Notes: a model not told the origin generated them from the sequence alone. DNA of 64,000 nt from Chryseobacterium sp. MYb7 (GCF_002979455.1 NZ_PCOU01000003.1:171462-235461), one strand, 5' to 3'. Shown: positions 42,228-52,232, counted from the stretch's first letter. Translations and numbers: made by a program.

Positions 42228-42614
42228 TTATGCCGCACCTAGTTTTATTCTCAGGTTCTCAATAAGATTTTCCCAATACATTGCATTTTCCTCTTCATCA
42301 CCTTCTTCACAGAAATCTGTAATATTTAAAGCCAGATCTTCTGTAATATCATCAATTGTGATTGTCATTTCAAAGAAATTTTTTGTTCCTTCATCTTCTT
42401 CCCATCTGAAACGTACGAAACCTTCAGGCTTATATCTGATCAAAGTGGCCTTCTCAGCAGGTCCTCCGCCCCAGCTAAAAAAGAAATCATCGCCTTTCTC
42501 TGTTACCTCATCCGCAAACCATTCAGACAATCCCTCTGCAGTCGCCAGATATTCGTATAAAATCTCTGATAAACAGTGCATTGGAAATTCGTAATGGACT
42601 TTATGTTTCGCCAT
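42228..42614 (-). CDS. START-like domain protein
   Basis: A 128-residue SRPBCC/START-like protein common in Bacteroidota: HYEFPMHCLSEILYEYLATAEGLSEWFADEV (in two parts, residues 5-35) and the C-terminal YWENLIENLRIKLGAA helix. Ligand unknown. Single gene between two convergent or co-directed enzymes. Confidence 0.85.
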   Translation of the reverse strand: MAKHKVHYEFPMHCLSEILYEYLATAEGLSEWFADEVTEKGDDFFFSWGGGPAEKATLIRYKPEGFVRFRWEEDEGTKNFFEMTITIDDITEDLALNITDFCEEGDEEENAMYWENLIENLRIKLGAA

Positions 42615-42771
42615 ATAATCTTTGTTTTATCGTCCCGCAATATATAAATTAATTTTTTTATTATGCAAAAAAACAATTACTTTTTTATAGAATCTGTATG
42701 ATATTTATCACAGGATTTAAATCTTTATTACATTAAGTTTTAAGGCTTATTTATACCATGTAAAGCATAAA

Positions 42772-42798
42772 AAAATCTCTCCGGAAAGGAGAGATTTT
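42772..42798 (-). terminator. Terminator after class III aminotransferase
   Basis: AAAATCTCTCC/GGAGAGATTTT with a 5-nt loop, followed on the minus strand by a T-run, 4 nt after the stop at 42803. Confidence 0.85.
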
Positions 42799-42802
42799 AT
42801 CT

Positions 42803-43984
42803 TTAATTTTCGTTCAGTATATCAAGAATAATCTGACATCCTTCTCTGATTTCATCTTTAGATAATGTAAGGGGTGGAGAGATTCTCAGGTATTCATTTC
42901 TGTATAGCTGCCAGAAAACCACCAATCCTTTTTCCATACATTTTTTGGCTACTTCCAGCGTGTATTCCGGTGTTCCCAGATTCACGGCAAGCATTAAACC
43001 TTTACCGTTGATATTTTTGATTTTAGGATGTACCAAGAGCTCTCTAAACAGCTGTTCTTTTTCTTCTACTTCGTTCATTAAGCCGCTTTCCAGCACTTCT
43101 TTTAATGTGGCATAACTTGCTGCTGCAATCAGTGGATTTCCTCCAAAAGTGGTAATATGGCCCAGCTTTGGTGAATGTGACAGGGCTTCCATAATTTCTC
43201 TGGAACTCATAAAAGCTCCTACAGGAACACCTCCTCCCATTCCTTTACCCATTACAAGGATATCCGGAACGATTCCAAAGTGTTCGAAAGAGAATAATTT
43301 TCCTGTTCTTCCGAATCCGGGCTGAATTTCGTCCAAAATCAAAAGAGCACCTACTTCTTCACATCTTTTCTTCAGCTTGATCAGATAGTCATTATTTGGA
43401 ACTAAAAACCCTGCTGCTCCCTGAATGGTTTCAAGGATCACACAAGCAGTTTTTTCTGTGATTTTATCGAAGTCTGCTTCATTATTAAATTCAATAAAAG
43501 AAACCATCGGCAGTAAAGGGCGGAACTCTCTTTTATGGGCTTCGTTTCCTGAAACACTTAAAGCACCATGAGTGTTCCCATGGTAGGAGTTTTTAAAAGA
43601 AACAATTTCTTCTCTTCCTGTATATCTTTTGGCCAGCTTCAAGCTTCCGTCAATGGCTTCAGCACCGCTATTCACAAGGTAAGTAACCTCTAGAGGATCC
43701 GGAGTAGCTTCTGCAAGCAGTCTGCATAATGCGATGGGCTTTTCCTGTGCATATTCCCCATAAACCATCACGTGAAGATATTTATCGGCCTGCTCTTTGA
43801 TTGCCTCCACAATCTTAGGATGTGAATGCCCCAGTGTATTAGCAGAAACCCCCGCTACAAAGTCAAGGTATTTTTTTCCGTCTGTTCCAAAAATATAACT
43901 TCCTACCGCTTTCTCCACTTCAAAGCCTGCAGCGAATTTTGTGGTTTGAGCCTGATATATAAAAAAATCTTTATGCATTTCCAT
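42803..43984 (-). CDS. Class III PLP aminotransferase
   Basis: A 393-residue aminotransferase of the ornithine/acetylornithine type: VSANTLGHSHPKIVEAIKEQ, LVNSGAEAIDGSLKLAKR (PLP phosphate-binding loop), LILDEIQPGFGRTGK and MGKGMGGGVPVGAF with the PLP lysine. The longer ORF begins at a TTG; two ATGs (43984 and 43978) are better starts. The substrate is not certain, but omega-amino acids or ornithine derivatives are typical. Confidence 0.85.
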   Translation of the reverse strand: MEMHKDFFIYQAQTTKFAAGFEVEKAVGSYIFGTDGKKYLDFVAGVSANTLGHSHPKIVEAIKEQADKYLHVMVYGEYAQEKPIALCRLLAEATPDPLEVTYLVNSGAEAIDGSLKLAKRYTGREEIVSFKNSYHGNTHGALSVSGNEAHKREFRPLLPMVSFIEFNNEADFDKITEKTACVILETIQGAAGFLVPNNDYLIKLKKRCEEVGALLILDEIQPGFGRTGKLFSFEHFGIVPDILVMGKGMGGGVPVGAFMSSREIMEALSHSPKLGHITTFGGNPLIAAASYATLKEVLESGLMNEVEEKEQLFRELLVHPKIKNINGKGLMLAVNLGTPEYTLEVAKKCMEKGLVVFWQLYRNEYLRISPPLTLSKDEIREGCQIILDILNEN

Positions 43985-44045
43985 TGTCTCCAAAAATTTC
44001 AGCAAAGCTATAAAAGATTCGTTAAACGCTGAAATTAATCCACAA

Positions 44046-44071
44046 AAAAGACCAGTGAGTACTGGTCTTTT
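44046..44071 (-). terminator. Terminator of fur-ostA operon
   Basis: AAAAGACCAGT-GAGT-ACTGGTCTTTT, followed on the minus strand by a T-run, 3 nt after the OstA-like stop. Confidence 0.85.
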
Positions 44072-44074
44072 GTA

Positions 44075-45814
44075 TTATTTTCTTGTTCGTTTAGGCTTTT
44101 TAGCTTCTTCTTTTGCTTTTTCATCGTCTATCGCTTTCTGCGCTTTATCGAAGAGCTCACTATCAGCTGTGTATTTTATTTCCTCGTTGTTTGGGGTATC
44201 TACTAGAATGTCCTGCCATTTTCGGATCCTGTCTTTTGTATTCCAGTTAAAATCAGCAAATTTTCTTTTTGAAGGTTCAATTTTACTCATGGGATACGTA
44301 TCTGAAACAGCACCAATACTGCACGAGATAATCTGCAGTGCTCTTTCTTCAAATAATGCTCCAATAATCCCGCAGTTAGAAAGGGTAATTCCTATTCTTT
44401 CCGGTTTTTTGGTTTCCTGATCGGTATCATCCACATAAACGATAGACTGGGCATTCCCAACTACTCTTGCTTCTTTAATGGCATTTTTCTCATAGTAAAC
44501 AGTCATAAATTTTCCTTTCACCTGATTGAATTCATCTTTCAGAGTCAGAGAATCTACTTTACTGATCGCAAATGCATTTCCGATTACTTTTAATGAGTCT
44601 ATATCTTCCGTTTTGGTATTAAAGTAAGCTTCTACTTTATCTCCGGTTACCTGTTTTTCACCGCTCCAAAGAATAGGGTTAGTATACATATGCATTACTC
44701 CGTCTGTCTCATTGAAAGCGATGGAATCTGCTCTTCCTTGTGCATTGGACTTATAAATACGCGCTTTTTTAAAGGCTCGTAAATAGCTTTTCTTAACTTT
44801 GATATCCAGTGAATCCGGTCTTTGATAAGAGATAATTTTTTCTGATGCAAAATAAATGGAATCTTTTTCCATCACTTTCACCGCATACGGGTTTTTCGTC
44901 ATCATGGCGGAGTCTTTTTTCTCAAAGATTTCTCCGTAACCGCCTTTTATATATCTTCTTTCTTTGGGATCATCAAGGGTTACATTTCCTGTTGCTTTAC
45001 CGAATCCTGTAATCTGATTGTAGTACATATCATCACCGGTAAGGATTTTCTCATTATAAAATATCCTGGAGTTCTTGGTTAGAAAAGCCTCCTTGGAATC
45101 CATTTTATAAGTCCCTTTTTCCGTATAGATTCTGTTTCTTGGATTGGTTTTACTGGTAATAGTTGTAGGTCCTAAGAAATCAGCAATCTTCGTATTTTGA
45201 TTCTGTTTGATATTCGGACCTTCTATGGTATATTGAGGGGTTTCAATTTTAACGTTACCGGTAAGATCTACTACTCTGGTATTCAGGAAATAGGTTCCTA
45301 CTTTGGCGTAGGTTACATTCTGACCGTCAGAGATTGTTCCCCCTGTATTAAAATAAGCCTGATTAGCCAGCCTGTCATAATACAGAATATCTGTTTTTAT
45401 GGTTTGTTTTGGGTCAGTTAAGACAACGTCTTTTCTGGCAACACCTTTTTGGGTATTGGCATCATATTCCATTTCTCCTGCTGTGATGACAGAGCCATCT
45501 GTATTTTGAAGCCTTGTATTACCAATGGCTTTTACAAAGTTTTCTTCATTATACAAAACCACTTCATCCGCTGTAAGAATAGAGCCTTGGTGCTCAATCT
45601 GAACATGCCCGGTAAAATATTGATTCCCGTCGTATTTTTCAGGGTTTTTCTTGATTTCATCTGCGTGGATGATCTTTACTTTATCTTCAGGTCTTACCTG
45701 CACCTGCTTAGGCTGGGCGGGAGTCTGTAAATAAGGATCTCTCTTGACAGGGGTTTTATCCTGCGCAAAATTCAGCGTAGAAATAAAGAGTAACAGAAAA
45801 AGGATTATTCTCAT
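44075..45814 (-). CDS. OstA-like (LptA/LptD N-terminal) periplasmic protein
   Basis: A 579-residue exported protein with a signal peptide (MRIILFLLLFISTLNFAQ) and a long series of beta-strand repeats of the OstA/LptA type: HVQIEHQGSILTADEVVLYN, MEYDANTQKGVARKDVVL and repeated G-N-V-x-L motifs. OstA-like proteins bind lipopolysaccharide during export to the outer membrane; a C-terminal Lys/Arg-rich tail (KKPKRTRK) is unusual. It is separated from the Fur gene by 3 nt. Confidence 0.85.
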   Translation of the reverse strand: MRIILFLLLFISTLNFAQDKTPVKRDPYLQTPAQPKQVQVRPEDKVKIIHADEIKKNPEKYDGNQYFTGHVQIEHQGSILTADEVVLYNEENFVKAIGNTRLQNTDGSVITAGEMEYDANTQKGVARKDVVLTDPKQTIKTDILYYDRLANQAYFNTGGTISDGQNVTYAKVGTYFLNTRVVDLTGNVKIETPQYTIEGPNIKQNQNTKIADFLGPTTITSKTNPRNRIYTEKGTYKMDSKEAFLTKNSRIFYNEKILTGDDMYYNQITGFGKATGNVTLDDPKERRYIKGGYGEIFEKKDSAMMTKNPYAVKVMEKDSIYFASEKIISYQRPDSLDIKVKKSYLRAFKKARIYKSNAQGRADSIAFNETDGVMHMYTNPILWSGEKQVTGDKVEAYFNTKTEDIDSLKVIGNAFAISKVDSLTLKDEFNQVKGKFMTVYYEKNAIKEARVVGNAQSIVYVDDTDQETKKPERIGITLSNCGIIGALFEERALQIISCSIGAVSDTYPMSKIEPSKRKFADFNWNTKDRIRKWQDILVDTPNNEEIKYTADSELFDKAQKAIDDEKAKEEAKKPKRTRK

Positions 45815-45817
45815 TAA

Positions 45818-46291
45818 TTAGTCATTCTTAGTGCCATAAAAATATAGCGAATGAGAATCAATTCTTACGCCAAACGCTTCTTCGATGGCTTCTTTGATTC
45901 CTTGGATTCTTGGGTCGCAGAATTCAATAATTTCTTCAATCTCCTTGTCAGAGTCTTTTTTGTAGATCACCAGGTGGTCATGCTGTTTGTCAAAATAAGA
46001 CTTCTCATAAGATGAAGAGGTCAATGTCTTTTCTCCGAACTGATGCTTACGGATCAGGCCTGCATCAAGGAAAATTTCAATCGTGTTGTAAATGGTAGCT
46101 TTGGAAACATGATATTTTTTCTGCATCATCAGAAGATACAGATCATCAACGTTAAAGTGATGATCCATATTATAAATCTCTTCCAATATCGTATATCTTT
46201 CAGGTGTGTTTCGGAACCCTTTTTCTAATAAGTAGTTTCTCAAAACATCCTTGATCAAAGCTATATTTTTTTCTTTTTGTATTGTATCCAT
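45818..46291 (-). CDS. Fur-family transcriptional regulator lacking CxxC motif
   Basis: A 157-residue Fur-family protein: residues 15-85 form the winged helix (RNTPERYTILEEIYNMDHHF and KYHVSKATIYNTIEIFLDAG), and a dimerisation domain follows with HDHLVIYKKDSDKEIEEIIE. The usual structural-zinc Cys-x-x-Cys after HDHL is absent, as only one Cys remains. The metal-sensing His residues (HDH) are kept. It is co-transcribed with the OstA-like gene, so lipopolysaccharide export may be linked to metal sensing. Confidence 0.85.
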   Translation of the reverse strand: MDTIQKEKNIALIKDVLRNYLLEKGFRNTPERYTILEEIYNMDHHFNVDDLYLLMMQKKYHVSKATIYNTIEIFLDAGLIRKHQFGEKTLTSSSYEKSYFDKQHDHLVIYKKDSDKEIEEIIEFCDPRIQGIKEAIEEAFGVRIDSHSLYFYGTKND

Positions 46292-46356
46292 TAAAAAAAT
46301 TATCTACAAATTTATTGAATTTTATTTAAATAGATAGTATGGTTACTGCTAGTGGG

Positions 46357-48351
46357 TTAAGAGTTGTGACGGAAATACCCGGACTGCTCAATCTTATTAT
46401 CGTAAACTGTTAATTCTGTAATCGGGGCAGATTCCACTTCAACGTTGTGGGAAGATACTCCCCAAGCCTTAAAGTCATCACTTCCGATATACTTCACAAA
46501 GTTGTAAATGTTAAGAATAATCTTTTGCTTAACAGTTAAAAGTATATCGTTGATATAAGTATTATCTATGATCACATATTTAAGATCCGGCGGTATTTCG
46601 TGAGCTCTTAAAGATGGGTGGCTGCTTCTTGAAGGAATAGTTCCGTCTGCCATTAAATCTTTAAGGACCATATTGAAATAATCGTTGATTCTTCGGTCTA
46701 CCTTGAATCCTAAAAGGAAATTGATTTTGTACACTGTACCCGGAAGAATTTCGTCTACTGTATATCTGAAAGTATATGGATCTTCCTGGTTTACAATACT
46801 CAGGATAAAGTAATGGTCTGCTCTTTTCGGCTGCTTTTTGATGATGGAATAGATAATTTTAGATTCTACCTCATCGTTTCTTTTTGCACGGCTCAGATAT
46901 GCCAGGTTGGTAGCATATTTCGGGATGGTTTCATCCAGCTTCATGTCTTTAAGGATAGACACGTATTTTTCAATTTTCACAAACTGGATAAATCTTGTTT
47001 TGATCAATCGTCCGTTATACCATGCATACATAGAAAGTCCGATAGAACCAGCTAATACTACAGTAATCCATCCTCCTTCCATGAATTTGATGATATTGGC
47101 ACTAAAGAAACCTAGTTCGATAGCCATATACACTAATGCAAAAACCAAAATCAGCACTTTGCTTACTCTATGCTTCAATAGCCAGAACACCAGCAAGATG
47201 GTTGTCATCAACATGGTTACTGTAATGGACAGTCCGTATGCGGCTTCCATTTTCCCGGATTCTCTGAAGTGAAGAACTACAATGATACACAGAATAAGAA
47301 GCCCCCAGTTGATTCTTGGGATATACATCTGTCCTTTAACTCCGGAAGGGTAATCAATTTTTTGATTTGGCCAAAGGTTAAGAGACATTGCTTCTGAGAA
47401 TATGGTAAAAGAACCTGTAATCAATGCCTGGCTGGCAATAATTGCAGCGGCTGTTGCTAAAATTACTCCCGGAATGATCATCCATTCTTCCATAATTCCA
47501 AAGAAAGGGTTTACTACGGAGAATCCAGGTTTGTTGTAATTGGTCAAAAGCCATGCACCTTGTCCAAGGTAATTAAGAATAAGCATAATCTTAACGAATG
47601 CCCAGCTTATTCTGATATTTTTAGCACCACAGTGCCCTAAATCTGAATACAGTGCTTCTGCCCCAGTTGTACAAAGGAAAACAGCTCCTAAGATCACAAT
47701 TGCACTTGGTGAGTTGGCAATAAGCTTATAAGCATAGTAAGGATTAAAAGATCTTAAAATCTCAAAATTCTCGCTCAAATGCATTACTCCCAAACCTCCT
47801 AATATGAGGAACCAAACAACCATTACCGGACCAAAAAACTTTCCGATAAAGCTGGTTCCGAACTGCTGCACCACAAAAATGACAATCAGAATTCCGATGG
47901 TAATGGGAACAACAGGTGTGTGGGGGTTATAAATTTCAAGACCTTCAATGGCTGACATTACCGTCAGTGAGGGCGTAATTACTCCATCTGCAATAAGGGC
48001 TGCTGCACCCACAATTGCAATGAGATACAACCATCCTTTCTTGAGGTTTCTTACTAATGAAAACAAAGCCAGAATTCCTCCTTCACCTTTATTATCTGCT
48101 CTAAGGGCAATGATCACATATTTGATTGTGGTCTGAAGAGTAAGGGTCCAAATAATACAGGAGAGCGCACCCTCTATGTATTCATTGAAAGGCATATTGC
48201 TCCCTTGAGATCTTGCATTCACAATTGCTTTCATTACGTAAAGCGGAGAGGTACCAATATCTCCAAAAACAATTCCTAGAGACACTAAAACTCCCATAAA
48301 AGAAAGTTTCTTTATGTCGAAGTGGTAGCCATCTTCTGTAACTTCTGCCAT
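46357..48351 (-). CDS. kup: Low-affinity potassium transporter Kup
   Basis: A 664-residue K+/H+ symporter of the KUP/HAK family. About twelve transmembrane segments occupy residues 15-460 and a cytoplasmic domain fills the rest. GVLVSLGIVFGDIGTSPLYV at the N-terminus, SALADGV-like ALIADGVITPSLTVMSA and GAVFLCTTGAEALYSDLGHC are diagnostic family blocks. It imports K+ with proton coupling. It appears monocistronic. Confidence 0.95.
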   Translation of the reverse strand: MAEVTEDGYHFDIKKLSFMGVLVSLGIVFGDIGTSPLYVMKAIVNARSQGSNMPFNEYIEGALSCIIWTLTLQTTIKYVIIALRADNKGEGGILALFSLVRNLKKGWLYLIAIVGAAALIADGVITPSLTVMSAIEGLEIYNPHTPVVPITIGILIVIFVVQQFGTSFIGKFFGPVMVVWFLILGGLGVMHLSENFEILRSFNPYYAYKLIANSPSAIVILGAVFLCTTGAEALYSDLGHCGAKNIRISWAFVKIMLILNYLGQGAWLLTNYNKPGFSVVNPFFGIMEEWMIIPGVILATAAAIIASQALITGSFTIFSEAMSLNLWPNQKIDYPSGVKGQMYIPRINWGLLILCIIVVLHFRESGKMEAAYGLSITVTMLMTTILLVFWLLKHRVSKVLILVFALVYMAIELGFFSANIIKFMEGGWITVVLAGSIGLSMYAWYNGRLIKTRFIQFVKIEKYVSILKDMKLDETIPKYATNLAYLSRAKRNDEVESKIIYSIIKKQPKRADHYFILSIVNQEDPYTFRYTVDEILPGTVYKINFLLGFKVDRRINDYFNMVLKDLMADGTIPSRSSHPSLRAHEIPPDLKYVIIDNTYINDILLTVKQKIILNIYNFVKYIGSDDFKAWGVSSHNVEVESAPITELTVYDNKIEQSGYFRHNS

Positions 48352-48431
48352 ATCAGCTTAATTATTTTAAAGGCGCAAATTTATACTAAATTTATGACGT
48401 CAAGAATTTTTCTTCATGAATATAATAAATG

Positions 48432-48458
48432 AAAAAACTTCCTTTCGGAAGTTTTTTT
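48432..48458 (-). terminator. Terminator of pdhB
   Basis: AAAAAACTTCC-TTTC-GGAAGTTTTTT followed on the minus strand by a T-run; 7 nt after the pdhB stop. Confidence 0.85.
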
Positions 48459-48464
48459 CTATTA

Positions 48465-49445
48465 CTATTTTACGTACATCGCTTTTTTGATTTCCTCTTT
48501 TACTTTTTCAAGCTTAGGGAACCATTCTGCAAACAATGCTGCAGAGTAAGGTGCAGGTGCATCAGGAGTGGTAATTCTCTTGATAGGAGCATCTAAATAG
48601 TCAAATGCTTTTTGCTGTACCATATAAGTAATTTCAGAAGATATAGAAGCAAATGGCCAAGCTTCTTCTAAAATAACCAATCTGTTTGTTTTCTTAACGG
48701 AAGCTAAAACAGTATCAAAATCCAAAGGACGAACCGTTCTAAGATCGATAACCTCTACAGAGATTCCTTCTTTCGCCATATCTTCAGCAGCCTGTAAAGC
48801 CAGCTTCATGATCTTACCGAAAGAAACTAAAGTAACGTCTGTACCTTCTCTCTTAATATCTGCCTTCCCTAATGGTAAGTAGTATTCTTCTTCAGGAATT
48901 TCCATTTTATCTCCATACATCTGCTCAGATTCCATGAAAATAACAGGATCATTATCCTGAATTGCAGTTTTCAATAACCCTTTCGCATCGTAAGGATTTG
49001 AAGGAACCACTACTTTAAGACCAGGAATGTTTGCAAACCAATTTTCAAAAGCCTGAGAATGGGTAGCTCCTAATTGACCTGCAGAAGCTGTAGGACCACG
49101 GAAAACGATTGGACAATTCCACTGTCCTCCACTCATCTGACGGATTTTTGCCGCATTATTGATAATCTGATCAATTCCTACCAATGAGAAATTGAATGTC
49201 ATATACTCTACAATTGGTCTGTTACCATTCATCGCAGCGCCCACCGCAATTCCTGTAAAACCAAGTTCTGCAATTGGGGTATCGATTACTCTTTTAGGAC
49301 CAAACTCATCCAGCATTCCTTTTGAAGCTTTATATGCACCATTGTATTCTGCAACTTCCTCCCCCATTAAAAAAATGGATTCGTCTTTACGCATTTCCTC
49401 GCTCATTGCCTGTGCAATTACCTCACGAAAAGTATATTCTGCCAT
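48465..49445 (-). CDS. pdhB: Pyruvate dehydrogenase E1 beta subunit
   Basis: A 326-residue transketolase-like E1 beta subunit: LMGEEVAEYNGAYKASKGML, DTPIAELGFTGIAVGAAMNG, FRGPTASAGQLGATHSQAFE and VEVIDLRTVRPLDFDTV are family blocks. Together with an E1 alpha subunit (not in this window) it decarboxylates pyruvate in the pyruvate dehydrogenase complex. The related branched-chain 2-oxo acid enzyme cannot be completely excluded. Confidence 0.9.
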   Translation of the reverse strand: MAEYTFREVIAQAMSEEMRKDESIFLMGEEVAEYNGAYKASKGMLDEFGPKRVIDTPIAELGFTGIAVGAAMNGNRPIVEYMTFNFSLVGIDQIINNAAKIRQMSGGQWNCPIVFRGPTASAGQLGATHSQAFENWFANIPGLKVVVPSNPYDAKGLLKTAIQDNDPVIFMESEQMYGDKMEIPEEEYYLPLGKADIKREGTDVTLVSFGKIMKLALQAAEDMAKEGISVEVIDLRTVRPLDFDTVLASVKKTNRLVILEEAWPFASISSEITYMVQQKAFDYLDAPIKRITTPDAPAPYSAALFAEWFPKLEKVKEEIKKAMYVK

Positions 49446-49631
49446 ATTTATTCGAAAAATTTAGACTACAAAAATAGTGTTTTTTTATTATACACATCAT
49501 AAAAAGCCTCTTCATTTCCAAGAGAAGTCAGAATATTAACTGGATTTAAAATCAATTTTCCTGCTTTCTGCTTGCTTCCTGTGGCTTTTCCAGGTCCTGA
49601 AGAATTTACAGAGAATTTTTATCCACAAAAA

Positions 49632-49657
49632 ATGACATCCCGTTTCTGAGATGTCAT
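49632..49657 (-). terminator. Terminator of DUF2147 gene
   Basis: ATGACATC ... GATGTCAT with a 10-nt loop and a minus-strand T-run; 23 nt after the stop at 49681. Confidence 0.7.
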
Positions 49658-49680
49658 CTAAAATTCTATTTAAACTTAAA

Positions 49681-50100
49681 TTAATTAGCTTTCTCCCAAA
49701 CCTGGGTTCTTCCTAATAAAGATAATCCTAAGTAACCTCTTACGTTCAGCTTATCACCGCTTCTTGTAATGGTACACTTGTATGTTTTTCCTGTTTTAGG
49801 GTCAGTAATGGTTCCTCCGGTGAACTCATCACCGTCTTTTTTCAATCCTCTGATGATTTCCAATCCTAAAATTGGTTTCCCTTTTCTGTCATCCTTACAA
49901 ACTGTACAGTTCGGATCAGCAGGTTTGATTAATAGCTGAGAAACTTTTCCATAGTATTTACCATCTGACTTTTTGTACACTTCAACAATAGATTTCGCCT
50001 GTTTTGTCTCATCATCTATCGTTTTCCACTTACCTTCTATCTGTGCAAATGTAAGCACACCGCAAAAAGAAAGCGCGAACGTTAACAATAATTTTTTCAT
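49681..50100 (-). CDS. DUF2147 exported protein
   Basis: A 139-residue protein with a signal peptide (MKKLLLTFALSFCGVLTFAQ) and a DUF2147 domain: GKWKTIDDETKQAKSIVEVY, PADPNCTVCKDDRKGKPILG with two Cys (possible disulfide), and the C-terminal LGRTQVWEKAN. Lipocalin-like beta-barrel fold is expected. Function unknown. Confidence 0.9.
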   Translation of the reverse strand: MKKLLLTFALSFCGVLTFAQIEGKWKTIDDETKQAKSIVEVYKKSDGKYYGKVSQLLIKPADPNCTVCKDDRKGKPILGLEIIRGLKKDGDEFTGGTITDPKTGKTYKCTITRSGDKLNVRGYLGLSLLGRTQVWEKAN

Positions 50101-50251
50101 ATTTCTTATAGTTTTAATTTTTATACAATATTCTTATCTACGTATTGATAAAAATATAAATTAATTTTCAACGAACAAAAATTTTTGTTATACAAAGCAT
50201 AAAGAGGTAAAGAAAGACAATAAAGCGAATTCAAAGTTTACCTTCCAAGCC

Positions 50252-52180
50252 TTAATAAAGCTTCCTGTTAATCACCCTATCCATATAATCCTGATACCAT
50301 GCTTTCGCCGTTTTCTTTCCGGCTTCCACTTCAGGATTTTTAATTTCATTCATGATGTTTTTTTCAAGACTCAAATCTGATTTGTCATATACTCCAATGA
50401 TTTCCTTGCCATCAAATCGGTAAATATAATTTCCTATCATGAACTGATCTGTACTTCCATCTGAATTGACTACGAGAAAAGGATATTTTTTATCACTTAC
50501 CAAGCTTCTCCCCCAGCTTCTTATTGGTTTGTTATACCCGATAAGGTCTGCCAATGTAGGATAGATATCGGCCTGCTGGGCTATTTCCTGGCTTACTCCT
50601 TTTAGCTGATAAGCAGGATTCGGAGAGTAGAAAACTAATGGAACAGCATAATGATTCATCGCTCTTTCATATTCAGGATAATATACCTGGTTGGTATGAT
50701 CTCCTGTGAAAACAAAAATGGTGTTATTGTACCAAGGCTGCTTTTTAGCAGTTTCAAAATATTTTTTAATCGCGTAATCGGTATACTGTATCGGCTCATG
50801 CATCTGTATTTTTCCTTTTTTAAATTTCCCGTTGTATTTTTCAGGAATTTTAAAAGGGTGATGTGATGAAGCGGTAAATACAGTCGTCATAAAAGGTTGT
50901 TTCTTTCCTACATTTTTAGCAAAATACTGTAAGAAGGGTTCGTCCCAGATGGCCCACATACCATCAAAATCTTCATCGTGGTTATATTCTGTTTTTCCGA
51001 AATAATGTTTAAATCCTAAAATATTTCCAAATCCAAGGAATCCCATTGAACCGTTAGGTGCACCATGATAAAAAGAAGTATCATAACCCAGATCATTACA
51101 CACAGAAACAATGGACTGAATTTTTTGGTTGGAATACGGAGAGCCTGTAAAAGCGTCAGTAAGACTCGGAATTCCCGCCAATACACTGCTCATCCCATGA
51201 ATAGACTGCCTTCCGTTCGCAAAAGTATTAGGAAATATAAGACTTTGACCAGCCAGACTATCCATAAACGGTGTGTAAGAGACGTAATCTTTGATATTTT
51301 TATCTTTATTAAAAGCTCCGGAATATTCTCTCCCGAAAGATTCTACAATGAAAATAACAATATTGGGGCGGTTTTCCACCTTTCTATCGTATACTTTATA
51401 AGGGTGTACATTGTCTTCAATATATTTTTCATCTACGAAATGAACTTCCTTAAAGTTATTGGTATTTAAAGTTCTGAAAAAGGAGAATGTACTGTTGAGC
51501 ACTATATTTCCCTGAAGCGGATTGGCTACAAAACGGGTAGCATCTACCATATTAATGGGTCTTGTGCTGTGTTTGAAATCTCCTCTGATCCCTCCCACAA
51601 CCAGCACTGCTGTAATACATAGAGTAATAATGGAAGTCAGAAAATAAGGAACCAGCTTCGAAGGCTTCACATCCTCTACTTTTACTCTTTTGTAAAGGAA
51701 AACCCAAAGAATCATCAAAACTATATACCAGATCAGTACAAAAGGGTGCTCCCCAACAGAGATCATCAATGTTTTGGAAACATTAGATTCATGTTCTGCT
51801 ACCTGAAATACGGCAGAAGTAAGCCTAGCCTGTGCAAACTTGTAGTAAATAAAATCGCCGAAATTCATCGCATAAGCAATCCCGTTGGTAATGAAATAAA
51901 GCCAGAAAAGAATTTGTTGAAAAACTTTCTTTGTATTGATTACTAACGGCAATAAACTAAGAAGTATAAATAAGGCATTCACATACAAAATAGCTGTGGT
52001 ATCGAAAGCCGTACCGTGGAAAGCCAGCTTTATGTATTCTGAAACAGAGTCAACTTTAATCAGATCTTTGTTAAAAAACCAGAATAAAAGTCTGGCAATC
52101 TGATAAAAAACATAGGCCAGAAAAATCCTGTAAACGAGTGCCAGAACTTCCTGTTTTCTCAATCCTTTTAAAAATTTCAT
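50252..52180 (-). CDS. LTA synthase-like sulfatase-fold membrane protein
   Basis: A 642-residue protein with five N-terminal transmembrane segments (about residues 15-35, 62-82, 90-108, 146-165, 178-197) and a periplasmic sulfatase/alkaline phosphatase-like domain. VIFIVESFGREYSGAF holds the metal ligand Glu280; the nucleophile position is NGRQSIHG with Ser326 where LtaS has Thr; FTGDHTN and ASSHHPF provide later metal ligands. It may transfer or hydrolyse phosphoglycerol-type groups on lipids. Gram-negative use is not well studied. Confidence 0.85.
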   Translation of the reverse strand: MKFLKGLRKQEVLALVYRIFLAYVFYQIARLLFWFFNKDLIKVDSVSEYIKLAFHGTAFDTTAILYVNALFILLSLLPLVINTKKVFQQILFWLYFITNGIAYAMNFGDFIYYKFAQARLTSAVFQVAEHESNVSKTLMISVGEHPFVLIWYIVLMILWVFLYKRVKVEDVKPSKLVPYFLTSIITLCITAVLVVGGIRGDFKHSTRPINMVDATRFVANPLQGNIVLNSTFSFFRTLNTNNFKEVHFVDEKYIEDNVHPYKVYDRKVENRPNIVIFIVESFGREYSGAFNKDKNIKDYVSYTPFMDSLAGQSLIFPNTFANGRQSIHGMSSVLAGIPSLTDAFTGSPYSNQKIQSIVSVCNDLGYDTSFYHGAPNGSMGFLGFGNILGFKHYFGKTEYNHDEDFDGMWAIWDEPFLQYFAKNVGKKQPFMTTVFTASSHHPFKIPEKYNGKFKKGKIQMHEPIQYTDYAIKKYFETAKKQPWYNNTIFVFTGDHTNQVYYPEYERAMNHYAVPLVFYSPNPAYQLKGVSQEIAQQADIYPTLADLIGYNKPIRSWGRSLVSDKKYPFLVVNSDGSTDQFMIGNYIYRFDGKEIIGVYDKSDLSLEKNIMNEIKNPEVEAGKKTAKAWYQDYMDRVINRKLY

Positions 52181-52232
52181 GAGACAAATTTACATCAAAA
52201 TCACTTTAATGCATTTTTTAGTTCAGATTATT

